A stretch of 64,000 nucleotides of DNA from Hepsetus odoe (GCA_017165825.1 CM029368.1:25837172-25901171); one strand, 5' to 3'. Numbered from the stretch's first letter, positions 1-13,752 are shown. Notes: generated from the letters alone by a model not told the origin. Made by a program: numbers and translations.

Positions 1-216
1 ACACAAAAACAAATTGAACGACCCCAGACCCGCCGTATCAGCCAGACTGTCAAGATGACCAGTGCTTGTGTGTAAGCAAAGTGGAAAAGGGATTATTGCC
101 TATGGCTGCTTTAAAAAAAGAGTCCGGGCGCCTCCATCCCATTCTCTAAACACAGACTGTCGAGTCTGGAGCTCCAGAACTGTCCCAAGAAAACCTCTGG
201 GTCACGACTCCCAACC

Positions 217-217
<1 letters not shown>

Positions 218-263
<46 letters not shown>
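218..263. repeat. (CA)n microsatellite
   Basis: Pure CA run of about 46 bp immediately 5' of a SINE. Confidence 0.97.
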
Positions 264-266
<3 letters not shown>

Positions 267-445
267 CAGTGGCCTAATGGTTAGGAACTAGGCCCCAGGA
301 TCAGAAGGTCATGGGTTCAAATCCCAGACCAGTAGGTTGCCCTTGAGCAGGGTACCGTCCCCATCGCTGCTCCCCGGGCACTTTCAATAGCTGCCCCCTG
401 CTGCACGTGTGTGTGTGTAAAGTGCAGCGAATCGGTGGTTAGTGC
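264..445 (+). mobile_element. tRNA-derived SINE (family A), fragment
   Basis: Starts AGCAGTGGCCTAATGGTTAG (A-box-like), has the B-box-like GGGTTCAAATCCC, then GTAGGTTGCCC and CTTGAGCAGGGTACCGTCC. It is preceded directly by (CA)n at 218-263. The 3' end is truncated. Confidence 0.8.
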
Positions 446-1880
446 TGACAGGATCTTCTTGTTTTTTTCTCCCATGCACATCAAGTTTAAAAGGAATGGC
501 TAAAACAGTGACTCTGGGCTATTTGACCCTAAAAGCTGATCTGCACTTCCTTTTGATGGGAATTTTTTTTTTTGATTGTATAAAATAAACAATCAGGAAT
601 CACCGGTGAGAGAAAGGGTCCAACTTCCACATTTATGATCACGTAGGCCGTTGTTTTTCATGAACCTGTGGATGAATGTCTGTTACCTAATGTGCTATTA
701 CCTGGGCCCTCGGTGAGCCATCAGCCACAATAACATATGGACAGCAAGGATCTGATTCCAGATCAGTGTTAGTACATCCCTTACTATTTCCCAGCAGTCC
801 GGTTCAACAGGATTTGCAGCCGAAATTCACACACGCACAAGGTAGCTTGGCAAATGTCAGCTTTTTTCGGTAGAGTGAAAAATAAGCCAGAAGGATTAAG
901 GGCCTGGCTGATGTTCAGCAAAAATCCTCGTGTTGTGTCTTATTTCCAGGGCTAATCTCAGGATTTCTTGCTCAGCCAACGAAATTTCGGCCTGTCTGTA
1001 AGCAACCGTCTCTGATAACTGCCACTTTCACTGTCTGAAGCAGGACTAGACAGCTTTTTATTCTTTGTTATTTAATTCCAAAGAACACTGTCACTGAAAA
1101 GAGCATGCACCAGCATGTAGTGACAAAAACAATAATAATAAAAAAATCAAAAAATCCAGGCTTGCTCACAGCTCAGTCAATGAGTCAGGTATGTGTCAGG
1201 ACTGCCTCCTGTTTTCCAACCATAATGGTTTTTATATGAGCTCGTTTTAACCTCCGTCCGGAGTTATGCTGGAATACGTTCATACCAGTGCAGTATTTGG
1301 AGACTTAAGTGAAGCCCAAAGAAGCAAACATGCTTTTTAAGGCGCTATAACTCCTGCTTAAGAGCGAAGACAGACAGGGAACGACACATTCTTGAGCTGA
1401 AAGTGGACATTTAGGCCCAAGCAGGAGGAACCAGTGCAACATTCAGGCTGCTGTTTTATACGCCAGTGGCTGAGGCACTGGGACAGGAGCAGTGCAGCTG
1501 CAAGACCACACCTAGTAAAATACTGTGTGTGGTTAACTCTAAAGTGACTGTAATTCCTGTTTAGGGCTCTTGTTCAAAACAAGGACGAGGTGCAGTGAGA
1601 GAAATGATTTTGCCCCAAATGATGTCAATCAGTTAAAATATTGTTGCACAGGGGCTGCATGAAATATTTTTGCATATGCATATTCCTGGCATTTATATCT
1701 AGATGTGCAAAATTACATTGTTACACGTTAAGTAAAAATTGCACCTTTTGCATCCGACCAGCCAAGTTCAGAATGGTTTAAAGTAAATGAAGCTGATGCA
1801 GTGATTGCAAGCAAGGAATATGCAACTATGAAGTATCTTTAACTTTAAAAACATTTTGATTTCTTTAAAAGTAATTATGA
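446..1880. other. Upstream intergenic sequence, nothing recognised
   Basis: AT-rich unique-looking sequence. No open frame, RNA gene or known repeat that I can support. Confidence 0.6.
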
Positions 1881-2094
1881 TAGGAGGATCGGGGGTTCGA
1901 ACCCCTTCCCAATAAGTTGCCCTGAGGTACCCTTGAGCAAGGTGCCGTCCCCGTCACTGCTCCCTGGGCACTTTCAATAGCTGCCCCCTGCTGCACGGTG
2001 TTTGAGTGTGCATGGGTGAAATGCAGAGGTCCAATTTCGTTGTGGTTCATTGTCTGCTGTGCTGTGACCTCACAATGACAAGGGTTTTCACTTT
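1881..2094 (+). mobile_element. tRNA-derived SINE (family A), 5'-truncated
   Basis: Begins near the B box (GGGGTTCGAACCCC) and runs to the TTTCACTTTCACT tail, which passes straight into the satellite array at 2095. Confidence 0.85.
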
Positions 2095-5000
2095 CACTAC
2101 ACTGCACTACAATACACAACACTACACTATACTACACACTACAATACACAACACTACACTATACTACACACTACAATACACAACACTACACACAACACTA
2201 CACTATACTACACACTACAATACACAACACTACACTGCACTACACTATACTACACACTACAATACACAACACTACACTGCACTACATACACACTACAATA
2301 CACAACACTACACTATACTACACACTACAATACACAACACTACACTATACTACACTACACTGCACTACAACACAACACTACACTATACTACACTGTACAA
2401 ATACACCACACTACACTACACCACACTATACTTCACACTATAATACACAACACTACACTGCACTACAATACACAACACTACACCATACTACGACTACACT
2501 GCACTAAGGTCATACAACACTACACACAACACTACACTATACTACACACCACAATACACAAATAATCACACTGCACTACAATACACAACACTCACCATAC
2601 TCACTACACTGCAATTATAATACACAAGCACTACACACTTTATTAATTAAGCACTATACTACACACTACAATACACAACACTACACTGCACTACAATACA
2701 CAACACTACACTGCACTACAATACACAACACTACACTGCACTACAATACACAACACTACACTATACTACACACTACACTGCACTACAATACACAACACTA
2801 CACACCTAATAATTCACACTATACTGCCATTAATTACAATACAATAAATAATTACACTGCACTACAATACACAACACTACATTGCACTACAATACACAAA
2901 CACTACACTATACTGACACACTACACTGCACTACAATACACAACACTACACTATACTACACACTACACTGCACTACAATACACAACACTACACTATACTA
3001 CACACTACAATACACAACACTACACTATACTACACACTACACTGCACTACAATACACAACACTACACTATACTACACACTACACTGCACTACAATACACA
3101 ACACTACACTATACTACACACTACACTGCACTACAATACACAACACTACACACAACACTACACTATACTACACACTACTACACAACACTACACTATACTA
3201 CACACTACACTGCACTACAATACACAACACTACACACAACACTACACTATACTACACACTACACACAACACTACACTATACTACACACTACAATACACAA
3301 CTACACTATACTACACACTACAATACATAACACTACACACAACACTACACTATACTACACACTACACTGCACTACAATGCACAACACTACACTATACTAC
3401 ACAATACACAACACCACACTATACTACACACTACACTGCACTACAATACACAACACTACACACAACACCACACTATACTACACACTACACTGCACTACAA
3501 TACACAACACTACATTTCACTACACTGCACTACAATACACAACACTACACTATACTACACACTACACTGCACTACAATACACAACACTACACTATACTAC
3601 ACACAACACTGCACTACAATACACAACACTACACACAACACTACATTTCACTACACTGCACTATACTACACAACACAAAACTATACTACACTACACAACA
3701 CTACACTATACTATACTACAAACACAACACTACACTATACTACACACAACACAAAACTATACTACACTACAATACACTACACAACACTACACTATACTAC
3801 ACACAACACTATACTACAATACACTACACAACACTACACTACACTACAGTGTATTGTAGTGTAGTATAGTTTTGTGTTGTGTGTAGTATAGTGTAGAACA
3901 CTACACTATACTACAAACACAACACTACACTACACACAACACAACACTATACTACAATACACTACACACAACACTACACTATACTACAAACACAACACTA
4001 CACTATACTACACACAACACAACACTACAATACACTACACAACACTACACACAACACTACACTATACTACAAACACAACACTACACTATACTACACACAA
4101 CACAACACTATAATACACTACACAACACTACACTATACTACAAACACAACACTACACTGTACTACACACAACACTATACTACACTACAATACACTACACA
4201 ACACTACACACAACACTACACTATACTACAAACACAACACTACACTGTACTACACACAACACTATACTACACAACACTACACACAACACTACACTATACT
4301 ACAAACACAACACTACACTATACTACACACAACACTATACTACACTACAATACACTACACAACACTACACTATACTACAAACACAACACTACACTATACT
4401 ACACAACACTACACTATACTACAAACACAACACTACACTATACTACACACGACACAACACTATAATACAGTACAATACACTACACAACACTACACACAAC
4501 ACTACACTATACTACAAACACAACACTACACTGTACTACACACAACACTATACTACACTACAATACACTACACAACACTACACACAACACTACACTATAC
4601 TACAAACACAACACTACACTGTACTACACACAACACTATACTACACAACACTACACACAACACTACACTATACTACAAACACAACACTACACTGTACTAC
4701 ACACAACACTATACTACAATATACTACACTACAATACACTACACAACACTACACACAACACTACACTATACTACAAACACAACACTACACTATACTACAC
4801 ACAACACAACACTACAATACACTACACAACACTACACACAACACTACACTATACTACAAACACAACACTACACTTTACTACACACAACACTATACTACAC
4901 TACAATACACTACACAACACTACACACAACACTACGCTATACTACAAACACAACACTACACTGTACTACACACAACACTATACTACACAACACTACACAC

Positions 5001-5609
5001 AACACTACACTATACTACAAACACAACACTACACTGTACTACACACAACACTATACTACCTTACAATACACTACACAACACTATACTATACTACACACAA
5101 CACTACAATATACTACACAACACTACACTATACTACAAACACAACACTACACTATACTACACACGACACAACACTATAATACACTACAATACACTACACA
5201 ACATTACACACAACACTACACTATACTACAAACACAACACTACACTGTACTACACACAACACTATACTACACTACAATACACTACACAACACTACACAGT
5301 ACTACACACAACACTATACTACACAACACTACACTATACTACAAACACAACACTACACTATACTACACACAACACAACACTATACTACACTACAATACAC
5401 TACACAACACTACACTACAAACACAACACTACACTGTACTACACACAACACTATACTACAAACACAACACTACACTGTACTACACACAACACTACACTAT
5501 AATACACTACAATACACTACACAACACTACACACAACACTACACTATACTACAAACACAACACTACACTATACTACACACAACACTATAATACAATACAC
5601 TACACTACG
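2095..5609. repeat. 3.5-kb satellite of ACACTACA-type units, G-depleted on + strand
   Basis: Built from short blocks such as AACACTACAC, TATACTACAC and TACAATACAC with almost no G on this strand. The left part (to about 3700) uses short units; the right part has larger units marked by CTATACTACAAACACAAC, spaced about 71-90 bp apart at the positions I measured. A few spots (2510-2650, 2800-2860) are disrupted. Open frames here are a by-product of the repeat lacking TAA/TAG/TGA in some frames. Confidence 0.97.
3730..3896. repeat. 48-bp perfect inverted repeat inside the satellite
   Basis: 3730-3777 is the exact reverse complement of 3849-3896, with a 71-bp spacer. The right arm is a G-rich island in an otherwise G-poor array, so it is a locally inverted segment able to form a long hairpin. 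Confidence 0.93.
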
Positions 5610-5616
5610 CTACCTC

Positions 5617-5736
5617 GTGTTTAGGGACTAGGTCCCAGGACCGGAAGGTCATGGGTTCGAATCCCAGACCAGTGGGTTGCCCTGAGGTACCCTTGAGCAA
5701 GGTACCGTTCCCTGCACTGCCCCCTGCCGCACGGTA

Positions 5737-5738
<2 letters not shown>
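5617..5738 (+). mobile_element. tRNA-derived SINE (family A), both ends truncated
   Basis: GGGTTCGAATCCC, GTGGGTTGCCCTGAGGTACC and CTTGAGCAAGGTACCG are clear. It starts where the satellite ends and stops at a (TG)n tract (5739-5787). Confidence 0.85.

Positions 5739-5787
<49 letters not shown>
5739..5787. repeat. (TG)n microsatellite
   Basis: TG run of about 48 bp at the 3' break of a SINE fragment. Confidence 0.97.
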
Positions 5788-5790
<3 letters not shown>

Positions 5791-6099
5791 CATGCATAAA
5801 AATTGACTGGATGGATTTTCACACTCAACAACAACAATAATGATTAGATATGTAAATAATCTAATATTTATGTTTATTATTATTAGTAGTAGTATTGTCA
5901 AAACATCTTTCGAAAAATGCGTAGTTTTATTATACTATTAAAATATACATTTAATAAAATATATTTCTGATACCATTCTGCAGTATTCGGGCCATATTTC
6001 AAAATAAAAGTCCTCGCTTTACCTCCTAGTTTTGCACAAAAAAAAATCTGTAAACAGCGCTGCGCATAAACAGTCATGTGTATCACGTTAAAGTCGTTA

Positions 6100-6427
6100 A
6101 AGTTTATCTCGTGGTAAAAAATCCGTAATTTTCCTGAAAAGTGTAAGGGACTCTCTGGAGTTCATGTGGTCGTCCGGCGCTGTCACGTGACTCGTTGTGG
6201 GGTGCCCTATGTTTACACCGAGTGTGTGAGAGTGTTTGTTGACCTGTTAGTTGTGTGCGTGTGTTGTGCTGTGCTCTTTGCACATCTCCGGTGTTATGAC
6301 AGTAGCGTTTCCTCATGAGCGCCAGTTCGCTGCTGGTTTTTCCCTGATCCTACTCATCTGACCGTGCATTTATACACTATTACAACTTCAGCTCGTTTAA
6401 CCCGCTGTCGTCCTCCAAGGCACCGTT
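6100..6427 (+). promoter_or_regulatory. mcoln1: mcoln1 upstream/promoter region
   Basis: The segment before the start codon is richer in CpG than the AT-rich sequence to its left (5790-6080) and contains the CLEAR palindrome. No TATA box is obvious. The transcription start is not visible; the 5' UTR probably lies between about 6200 and 6427. Confidence 0.5.
6182..6191. promoter_or_regulatory. CLEAR element (TFEB/TFE3 E-box), perfect palindrome
   Basis: GTCACGTGAC is the exact CLEAR consensus, about 240 bp upstream of the mcoln1 ATG. MCOLN1 is an established TFEB target in mammals, so position and motif agree. Function here is inferred, not shown. Confidence 0.75.
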
Positions 6428-6470
6428 ATGGAAAGCTCTGCGTCAAAGCATCCAGGAGAAGAAAATTCAG
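6428..6470 (+). CDS. mcoln1: mcoln1 coding exon 1 (start codon)
   Basis: ATG at 6428 opens MESSASKHPGEENS and ends in phase 1 at donor CAG|GTCTGT. This start is chosen because the short N-terminus splices in frame to the EKDRLL dileucine, as in human MCOLN1, where ERLL lies close to the start. No other in-frame ATG before exon 2 was found that splices as well. Confidence 0.75.
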
Positions 6471-9006
6471 GTCTGTTTCTGCTCCATTTCTTTATCAGGA
6501 TATCTCTGAGGAAGGTTTTGCATGACGTTTGTGAACTGCAGGACATCCCCGGACTATAGACACGCTGTGTCCAAAAGTATGTGGACACCTGATTGATTAA
6601 CATCCCTTTTGAAATCAGGGCTACTGAAAGGGGGGAGTCTGCTGCAGGTGTCTACATACTTTTGGACACACAGCAGACTCCCATAGTGTCAGTACCCCTG
6701 ATCTGAGGAGGAATGTTACATGAGCACCTGTCCTCATACTTATGGACACATTCTGTCAGTAACCCTGATTTGAGGAGGAATGTTCAATGAATGAATATTA
6801 AAAGTAACACTGTTTGCCTATATACCTTTGGACACACAGTGTGTATGCTACAGCAAACCGCCCCTCCCATCAGTACCCCTGATCTGAGGAGGAATGTCAA
6901 GGGTGTGTGTGTCCACTTACTTATGGACACACAGTATATATGCTGCTGCAAACTATTTACCCTTAATAGGGGGCAGTTTGCCCCAGCATATTTACTGAGG
7001 AGGGATGTAAAATGAGAGTCTGCATACTTTTGGACACACCATGTACATGGGTTAGAACATTGCAGTGAGGATTTGATTGCAGAGCAGTAGTGAGGTGGTA
7101 CTGATGTAAGATGCTCAGGCTCAGGATTATTGCTTGGCTTGCTGTTCACTGTAATATGCACTAAATTAGGGCAAAAACCAAAATTTAAATCACGATTACT
7201 CACCAACTCTGGAAACGTCCGCTTCCCCTCTTTCTTTTTCTGTTATATGTATGATCGCTAGCTGTCAAAATGAAATGAAAGATTAACTGAACAGCCCTTC
7301 ACTTTATCCCTTCAGAGAAGGACAGGCTGCTGACCGACTACGACGGTCTCAATCACAGGACTCGGGACCTCCAGGCCTCGCTGGATGTGGACGGCCAGTC
7401 GTCGTGGAAACAGGCCGAGGAGGAACAGGAAGAGGCCCTGCGCCGAAAGTTGAAGTACTTCTTTATGAGCCCGTGTGACAAGTACCACGCCAAGGGCCGC
7501 AAACCCTACAAGCTGGTCCTGCAGCTGCTGAAGATACTCATAGTCACCTTGCAGGTGGAGCGCTTCGTTCGGGACACTTCTGTGTCCTGCATGTGCTGTG
7601 TTGTATCCGTGTCCGAGTTATGTGGGCTATTCGCTGGGGGGCTTTTTTATGTAACGAAAGATATCTCATGCTCGACCCAAAAATCTTCTTTTCCGTGTGT
7701 TTCTTGCTTTGCGTTGGTGGGACTGCATTTGTACACCAAAACAAAGGGACACAGCATCTTCTCGAGCTTTTCTCAGTGCATGTCCCTGCCTTTGTCTCAG
7801 TCAATGTGACAAAAAAGTTAACACATGTTCTGCATGGAACATCATTATATGTCTTGTATGTTATTTCTAATAGTTTGTATTCCTGCAAATGTACTCTTTA
7901 TATATATCTGCGCTGAAATCAAAAACATGGTCGGTTTCTTCATCTTGCTTTGGAAGGCATTTGTGATCCATCTTCAGCTGCCCGATCGACAAAGATCTGG
8001 TGTCAGAAAAACCCAAATTCTGCCACATAGGTTTGGCTGACGCTGCGCTGGGCCACTGTGCCGTCTTCAAAGGTCACCAGAGGTCATCACAAAAGAATGA
8101 AGTGTGCCCTTCAATAAACCAGAGATGCTACAGTGAGGTGGACTGATGGAGGAGGAAAGGAGAAGCGCTTCATTTAAAGAGAACCGTTAAGCCTGAAGGT
8201 GTCTCGGTTGTTCTTCAGGACTGTGTGGCAGCCAGACGTTGTGGGGAGAGGTTGGAGGAAGGAATGTAATCAACATCGACAAATCCTGTCCAGCTGGGAC
8301 ATTGACCGTGATCCTGAACACTCATTAGATTTAACCTTGAATGACTTTGAGAACAAGGAACGGAAGCCTTTGGGAATGAACTTGTGCTTATTATTAGATC
8401 TTTTCTATGTGAAAATGTAAAGAATACATTTGCAGGAGTATATAATATTAGAAATAATATATTTAATTTATAATGATCTCTTCTTCTTTCTCTGCTCCCG
8501 TTAGGGGTCTTCCAGTCCTCTGCATCTTCCTCCTTCTAACCGTCCCCCTGCATGTCCTCTTTCACCACATCCATAAACCTCTTCTTTGTCCTTCCTCTTC
8601 TCCTCCTTCCAGGCAGCTCCATCCTGAACATCCTTTTCCTGATATACTCCTCGTCTCTCCTCTGGACATGTCCAAACCCACACTGTCTCATTTCTCTAAC
8701 TTAGCCTCCAAAATGTCCAACCTCAGCTGTCCCGCTATATACTCATTTGTAATCCTGTCCATCCTCTTCACACCCAACGAAAATCTCAGCATCTTTAACG
8801 TTTCCAGCTCCACCTCCTGTCTTTTCATCACCGTCTCCAACCCGTATAACATAGCTGGTCTCATTACTGTCCTTTAAACCTTTCCTTCCACAATCAATAA
8901 TCAATAAAATGTTTAATTTTAGCAGAGATGTCCAAACAGAAGTTATTGTTATTGTGTTATTGTGATTTATTATATTACTCACATCATTAATTGTAGACCT
9001 GCTATC

Positions 9007-9048
<42 letters not shown>

Positions 9049-10481
9049 GCATAGCTGGTCTTCTTTGGTTTGAGTAATCAGATGGTGGTGATGTTTAAGG
9101 AGGAGAGCACAGACTCCTTCAGGCACATCTTTCTGCAGGACTACCAGGACGACTCAGACGGTTTGGCTGTTCACACTCAGGGTGCAGTGTATGAACACCT
9201 CAACTACACCATAGAGCAGGTGAGCAGGTGCCATTAGAGAAGGCATGCTTCACTCACACACACACACACATTTTGTTTGGTGATCAGCTTGTTGATGCTA
9301 AAACTATTATATTCCCGCCAAACCATCTTATATTTGTCATACTGAGTTGATTAAATGAAGTGGGAACAAATGTTTTAGTGCTGCAGACATACAAGGTTCT
9401 AGATAAATGGGTTCAACCACTCAGCGTTCAGCATGAGCAGTAAACGATTTAGCTGATCATCTGGAATCATCTGCACCTGGTTCTTCTCTGCTTCATGTCT
9501 TAAGTTAGACGCTTTGTTCGGCTGGAAGGTTCAGACGTAGATCACTGTGTGGATTAACCAGCACAGAACTATCAAACTGCTCCGGTACAGAGACTGGACT
9601 GAACATGAGAGACAACAACACTGTCCTTCAGGAAGATCTGGAGAACTGCTCAGGTACAGAGACTGGACTGAAAATGAGAGACAACAACACGGTCCTTCAG
9701 GAAGATCTGGAGAACTGTTCCTCAATAAGACTTTAAAGATGCAAGAACTTCTGGAAATTTGGAAGCGAGCTATTTGCTGTGCATTGTTTCTTGTACTTTG
9801 CACATGATTTCTCAAAAAAGAATCTTCCAGGCAGTAAACTATAGCTGTCAAATATTCCGGGTTATTTTGTAGTCATTAAACATAAAGGGGCTAGAACCAG
9901 ACACCTAACCAGGATCTTTCTGCCAAGAATCGCATCTATTTTTGGGAATATATCTATATGTGGGGTCATTAAACCTCTCAGACCCTTGAGTAGAAACATC
10001 CAGATTATTGTAAGTTCTTAAATGAAGATTTTCTTTGCCTTGATGTAGCTTTAAACACTCTGGGTGTTTTCCCAAGCAACTTTTGAGGAGTTGCCTGGGC
10101 TTGAAGAAGATCTGCGTGTGCTCACACTTCACCAGCTGAGGTTTGTTCAGGAATTTCGGAAGTTCAGCTATTATGAACTATTTATTTATTATTATTGAAT
10201 AAACCTTATGATTTATATATTAAAAACACATTTAATCAGGCATGTCCAACCTGGACGGCTTTAGTATATAAATGATTAAACTGTCTATCTATCTATCTTT
10301 GGCTGTCTGTCTGTCTGTCTATCTTTCTGTTTGTCTGTCTATCTATTTGTCCGTCTGTGTGTCTGTCTATCTCTATTTCACTCTCGCTCTCTCTTTCCTT
10401 TGCTCTGTTCATCTCAATCTCTATATATCTTTTAGATATATATAAAATAAAGATTTCATCTCTCTCTCTCTCTCTCTCTCC

Positions 10482-10541
<60 letters not shown>

Positions 10542-12783
10542 ATCTTGCCCTCTCTCAGAAATCCGTCAGCAGGTTTGCGTATGTGATGGGTTCGGGGGTG
10601 AACGAGAGCGCCCTCTCTCTGTGTCAGCGGTACTACAAGAAGGGCAGAATCGATCCGGTCAACGACACCTTCAACATCGACCCTCGCGTCATCACTGGTA
10701 ATACCTCGTTCTCTCCTTCTCCACTCTGAGGGGAGGAGTCTCCCGTGATGTATGTCATACGTTTTTTGACCGGGCGAGGTTTGTCCACACCTGAGAATAA
10801 GTAGCTAAGTGGACCAGTGGCAGGCTGCAGGTAAAGACACTCTGTAATGCTCCGTAGTGTTAGGGTGTGGACGTCCTGACAGATTGAAGTGCTCTACAGT
10901 CCCTCGTCCATCTGATAGAACTTTAAATGAAGAAAACTGAAAGGCGATTAAAAATGGATAAAGAGAAAAACCTTAAAAACCTTTGCAATCAAACATTTAT
11001 AAGCAAGTTTTATGTGGAGAAGCACAGAATAACAGTAAATATAGATAATGACGAGAAAAAGGAAATAACATCGGCCCCGGATTGCTGGATATATATATGG
11101 GGCCAATCCAGATACTGCTTTTGGCAGATGGCGGCTTTGATTTGACACGTTTTTGTTTATGTGCTGGAGGTTTAGAACTGCTTCTCAGCTTTTTTCTGTC
11201 TCTTTTTGTAGACTGTGTGGGAGTGAATCCCCCTACAGACCCTACAGCTCCTCTCCCTGAAGACCCCCTGAAGAACTTCACCCTCAAGTTCCATAAGTAA
11301 GTAGGCAGGGAAACCTTTGGCCCTGAACAGAAGATCAGTTCAGTATATCTATTTCCTTCAGGGGTGGAAACTCTGCTACTAATGACCGATTTCTGCTGCT
11401 GGACTGTAACTGGATTATTTTACTCTGTGACTCCTTGCTTTTCTTCACAGTTTGGGCAAAAGTGGTTCCTTTCAGTTCTTCAATGAGCTGCCCTAAGATA
11501 AAGCCTCTATCAATAAATCCAAAGCTGCCCCTGAATGAAAGTCAGCTCTGGTCTGTTATGAAAGTCAGCTCTGGTCTGTTAAGGAAACACTGGGCATCTC
11601 TTCTCTTCCGCGCAGGAATCCTTATCCGAGAGTTTTGCATTTGCACAATCAGATTATATTGAAATTGTTATGCCAGTGGAGGGTTGTTGGCAGGAACACA
11701 TACAAATTACATGCAAAATTCTGTTTCAGCCTTAAATCCATTTCACCCCGAACCCCTAGCACTTAGCCCCGCCTGTCCTGGGACAGCGGTGGCCCAGTGG
11801 TTAGAGATTAGGTACCAGGAGCGGGAAGTCGTGGGTTCGAATCCCACCGCAGTAGGTTACCCTGAGGAACCCTTGAGCAAGGTACCGTCCCATCACTGCT
11901 CCTCGGGTGCTGGATATGGCTGCACACTGCAGCACTGTGTGTGGTTTAAAAAATAAATAATTATAAATAATTTATTTGTGTTTCACTGTGAGCTAACAAA
12001 AAGTCACTTTCACTTCCTTTTTATGTATTTTACATTTACATTTACGGCATTTAGCAGACACTCTTATCCAGTTCCTAATTACAGGGACAGTCCCCCTGGA
12101 GACACTCAGGGTTAAGGGTCTTGCCCTTCTAAACGGCCAATTAAGAAATGAAATTGGGCACCAAGTACCACCAGTAGCGGAGTCTGTCATTTATTTATTT
12201 TTTATATTTATTTATTTATCTATAATTTTTCTCTATTTAGGGTAATCTATGTAAATGAGCTCTCTTCTGATTGGCTGCTTTGCATTTTGCCAATATGAAC
12301 TTTAAATGAACATGTTCAAAAAACCTTAATGGAGTTTACATATTCTGTTCATTAATATTCTATACTTCTCTAAGGGAAAAAGTGAGGGGTTTTTGGTTTT
12401 CCCTGAAATCGGAAGCTGTAATGCGGTCCATTATTGCGTTAGGCATCAGTTCAGCCTTGCTGTGTAAAGTGACATTTCCGAACGTGATTGATGAAGGAAA
12501 TGATGACACCTTTCAGGCGTTTTTAACATCTGTTTCTCTCCTTTCCTCTTTCTCTCTTCCTCTTTCTGTGTGATAGGCTGATAAATGTGACCATCGACTT
12601 CAAGCTGAAGGCCATAAATATCCAGTCTGTCATCCACAATGAGATTCCTGACTGCTACACCTTCTCCATTACTGTAAGACCTGACACCACACACACACAC
12701 ACACACACACACACCCACACACCCCCCCACACCAACCAACCTGTGGGTTTGAGAAGCATTTACATATTGCAGTTGTACTAAAA

Positions 12784-12825
<42 letters not shown>

Positions 12826-13752
12826 ATCCTCCTTGATAACGGAGCCCACAGCGGGAAAGTGAAGATCAGTCTTCACAACCAGGCTGTCATTAGCGAGTGC
12901 AAGGACACCAATGTATCTGGACACAGTAAGAGGACACAGCCTGTAAACATCTTCAGATAAACTGCATAGTGTACAGTCCTTTAAGGGGCGCAAATCATGG
13001 AAAACTTGTGAAATCAAGTGAATCAAAGCTATGAAAATAGCTTGGAGTTTGTTGTGGGTGTGATGTCAGAACCATGAAGACTGTTACAGATGACCTCCGT
13101 GAGCCTGCAGCAGTTTAGCCCCATGTTTCTTGTAAAACTGATGCATTTAAGCCTGGAAGATCTCTGAGATCAGCAGGAGCAGGTCAGTAAGTGAAGACCA
13201 CAAACTAAATAGGGTCTAATGGCTATAAGCCATGCTTCCGCCCCCTGCTGGACCCATGCTGGTCAACACAAAGTGCCTGTTTTTCCTCCACACTTCATTA
13301 ATGAAAGGCTCAACTTATGTGTTTGCACATTCGTCTGCATTATCAGTGTTGTTCCTGCAGACTGTAGGATTATCTGAGCGAGGCACTGAAACGATACCTG
13401 TCCCTGGTTGTGAGAATACAGTTGGATCAGAGCATCGTTTTAAAGGATCCAGACATCCGAAAGGAGAGGCTCCAAATATTTCATCGTGCAGATTTCAGTC
13501 TGAACCTAAGGCTCTAAACCTCTGTGTCCGAGATTTCAGACTGAAATACTTTTAAAAAGGGGTGAAGGCAGTGCCTTCTTTATTTATCAGCCAGCCAATC
13601 AGGTTCAGCTGGCCACCTTCCTGCCTCCAAAGTAAAGGTTCAGCAGCCTCTGTTCAGGGAAATGTTGAGAAATAAACAAGAACCTAGAGAAGGAGAACAA
13701 ACAAGGCAGAGACTAGTGTTTCAGCAAATGCTCATATTGAAAGTTCTCATTA

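Noticed and set aside
264..340. A functional tRNA gene
   Set aside because: A- and B-box-like motifs are present, but the sequence does not fold as a full cloverleaf to my eye and continues into the SINE core found in a dozen other places.
2006..3859. Long open frames rich in Thr, His and Tyr across the satellite
   Set aside because: They are translations of the G-poor tandem repeat; composition and periodicity are those of the DNA unit, with no splice or protein-family support.
10357..10701. Frame overlapping mcoln1 exon 4 (Ser/Leu repeat followed by ISCPLSEIRQQV)
   Set aside because: Out of frame with the conserved mucolipin exon; its N-terminal half is CT repeat.
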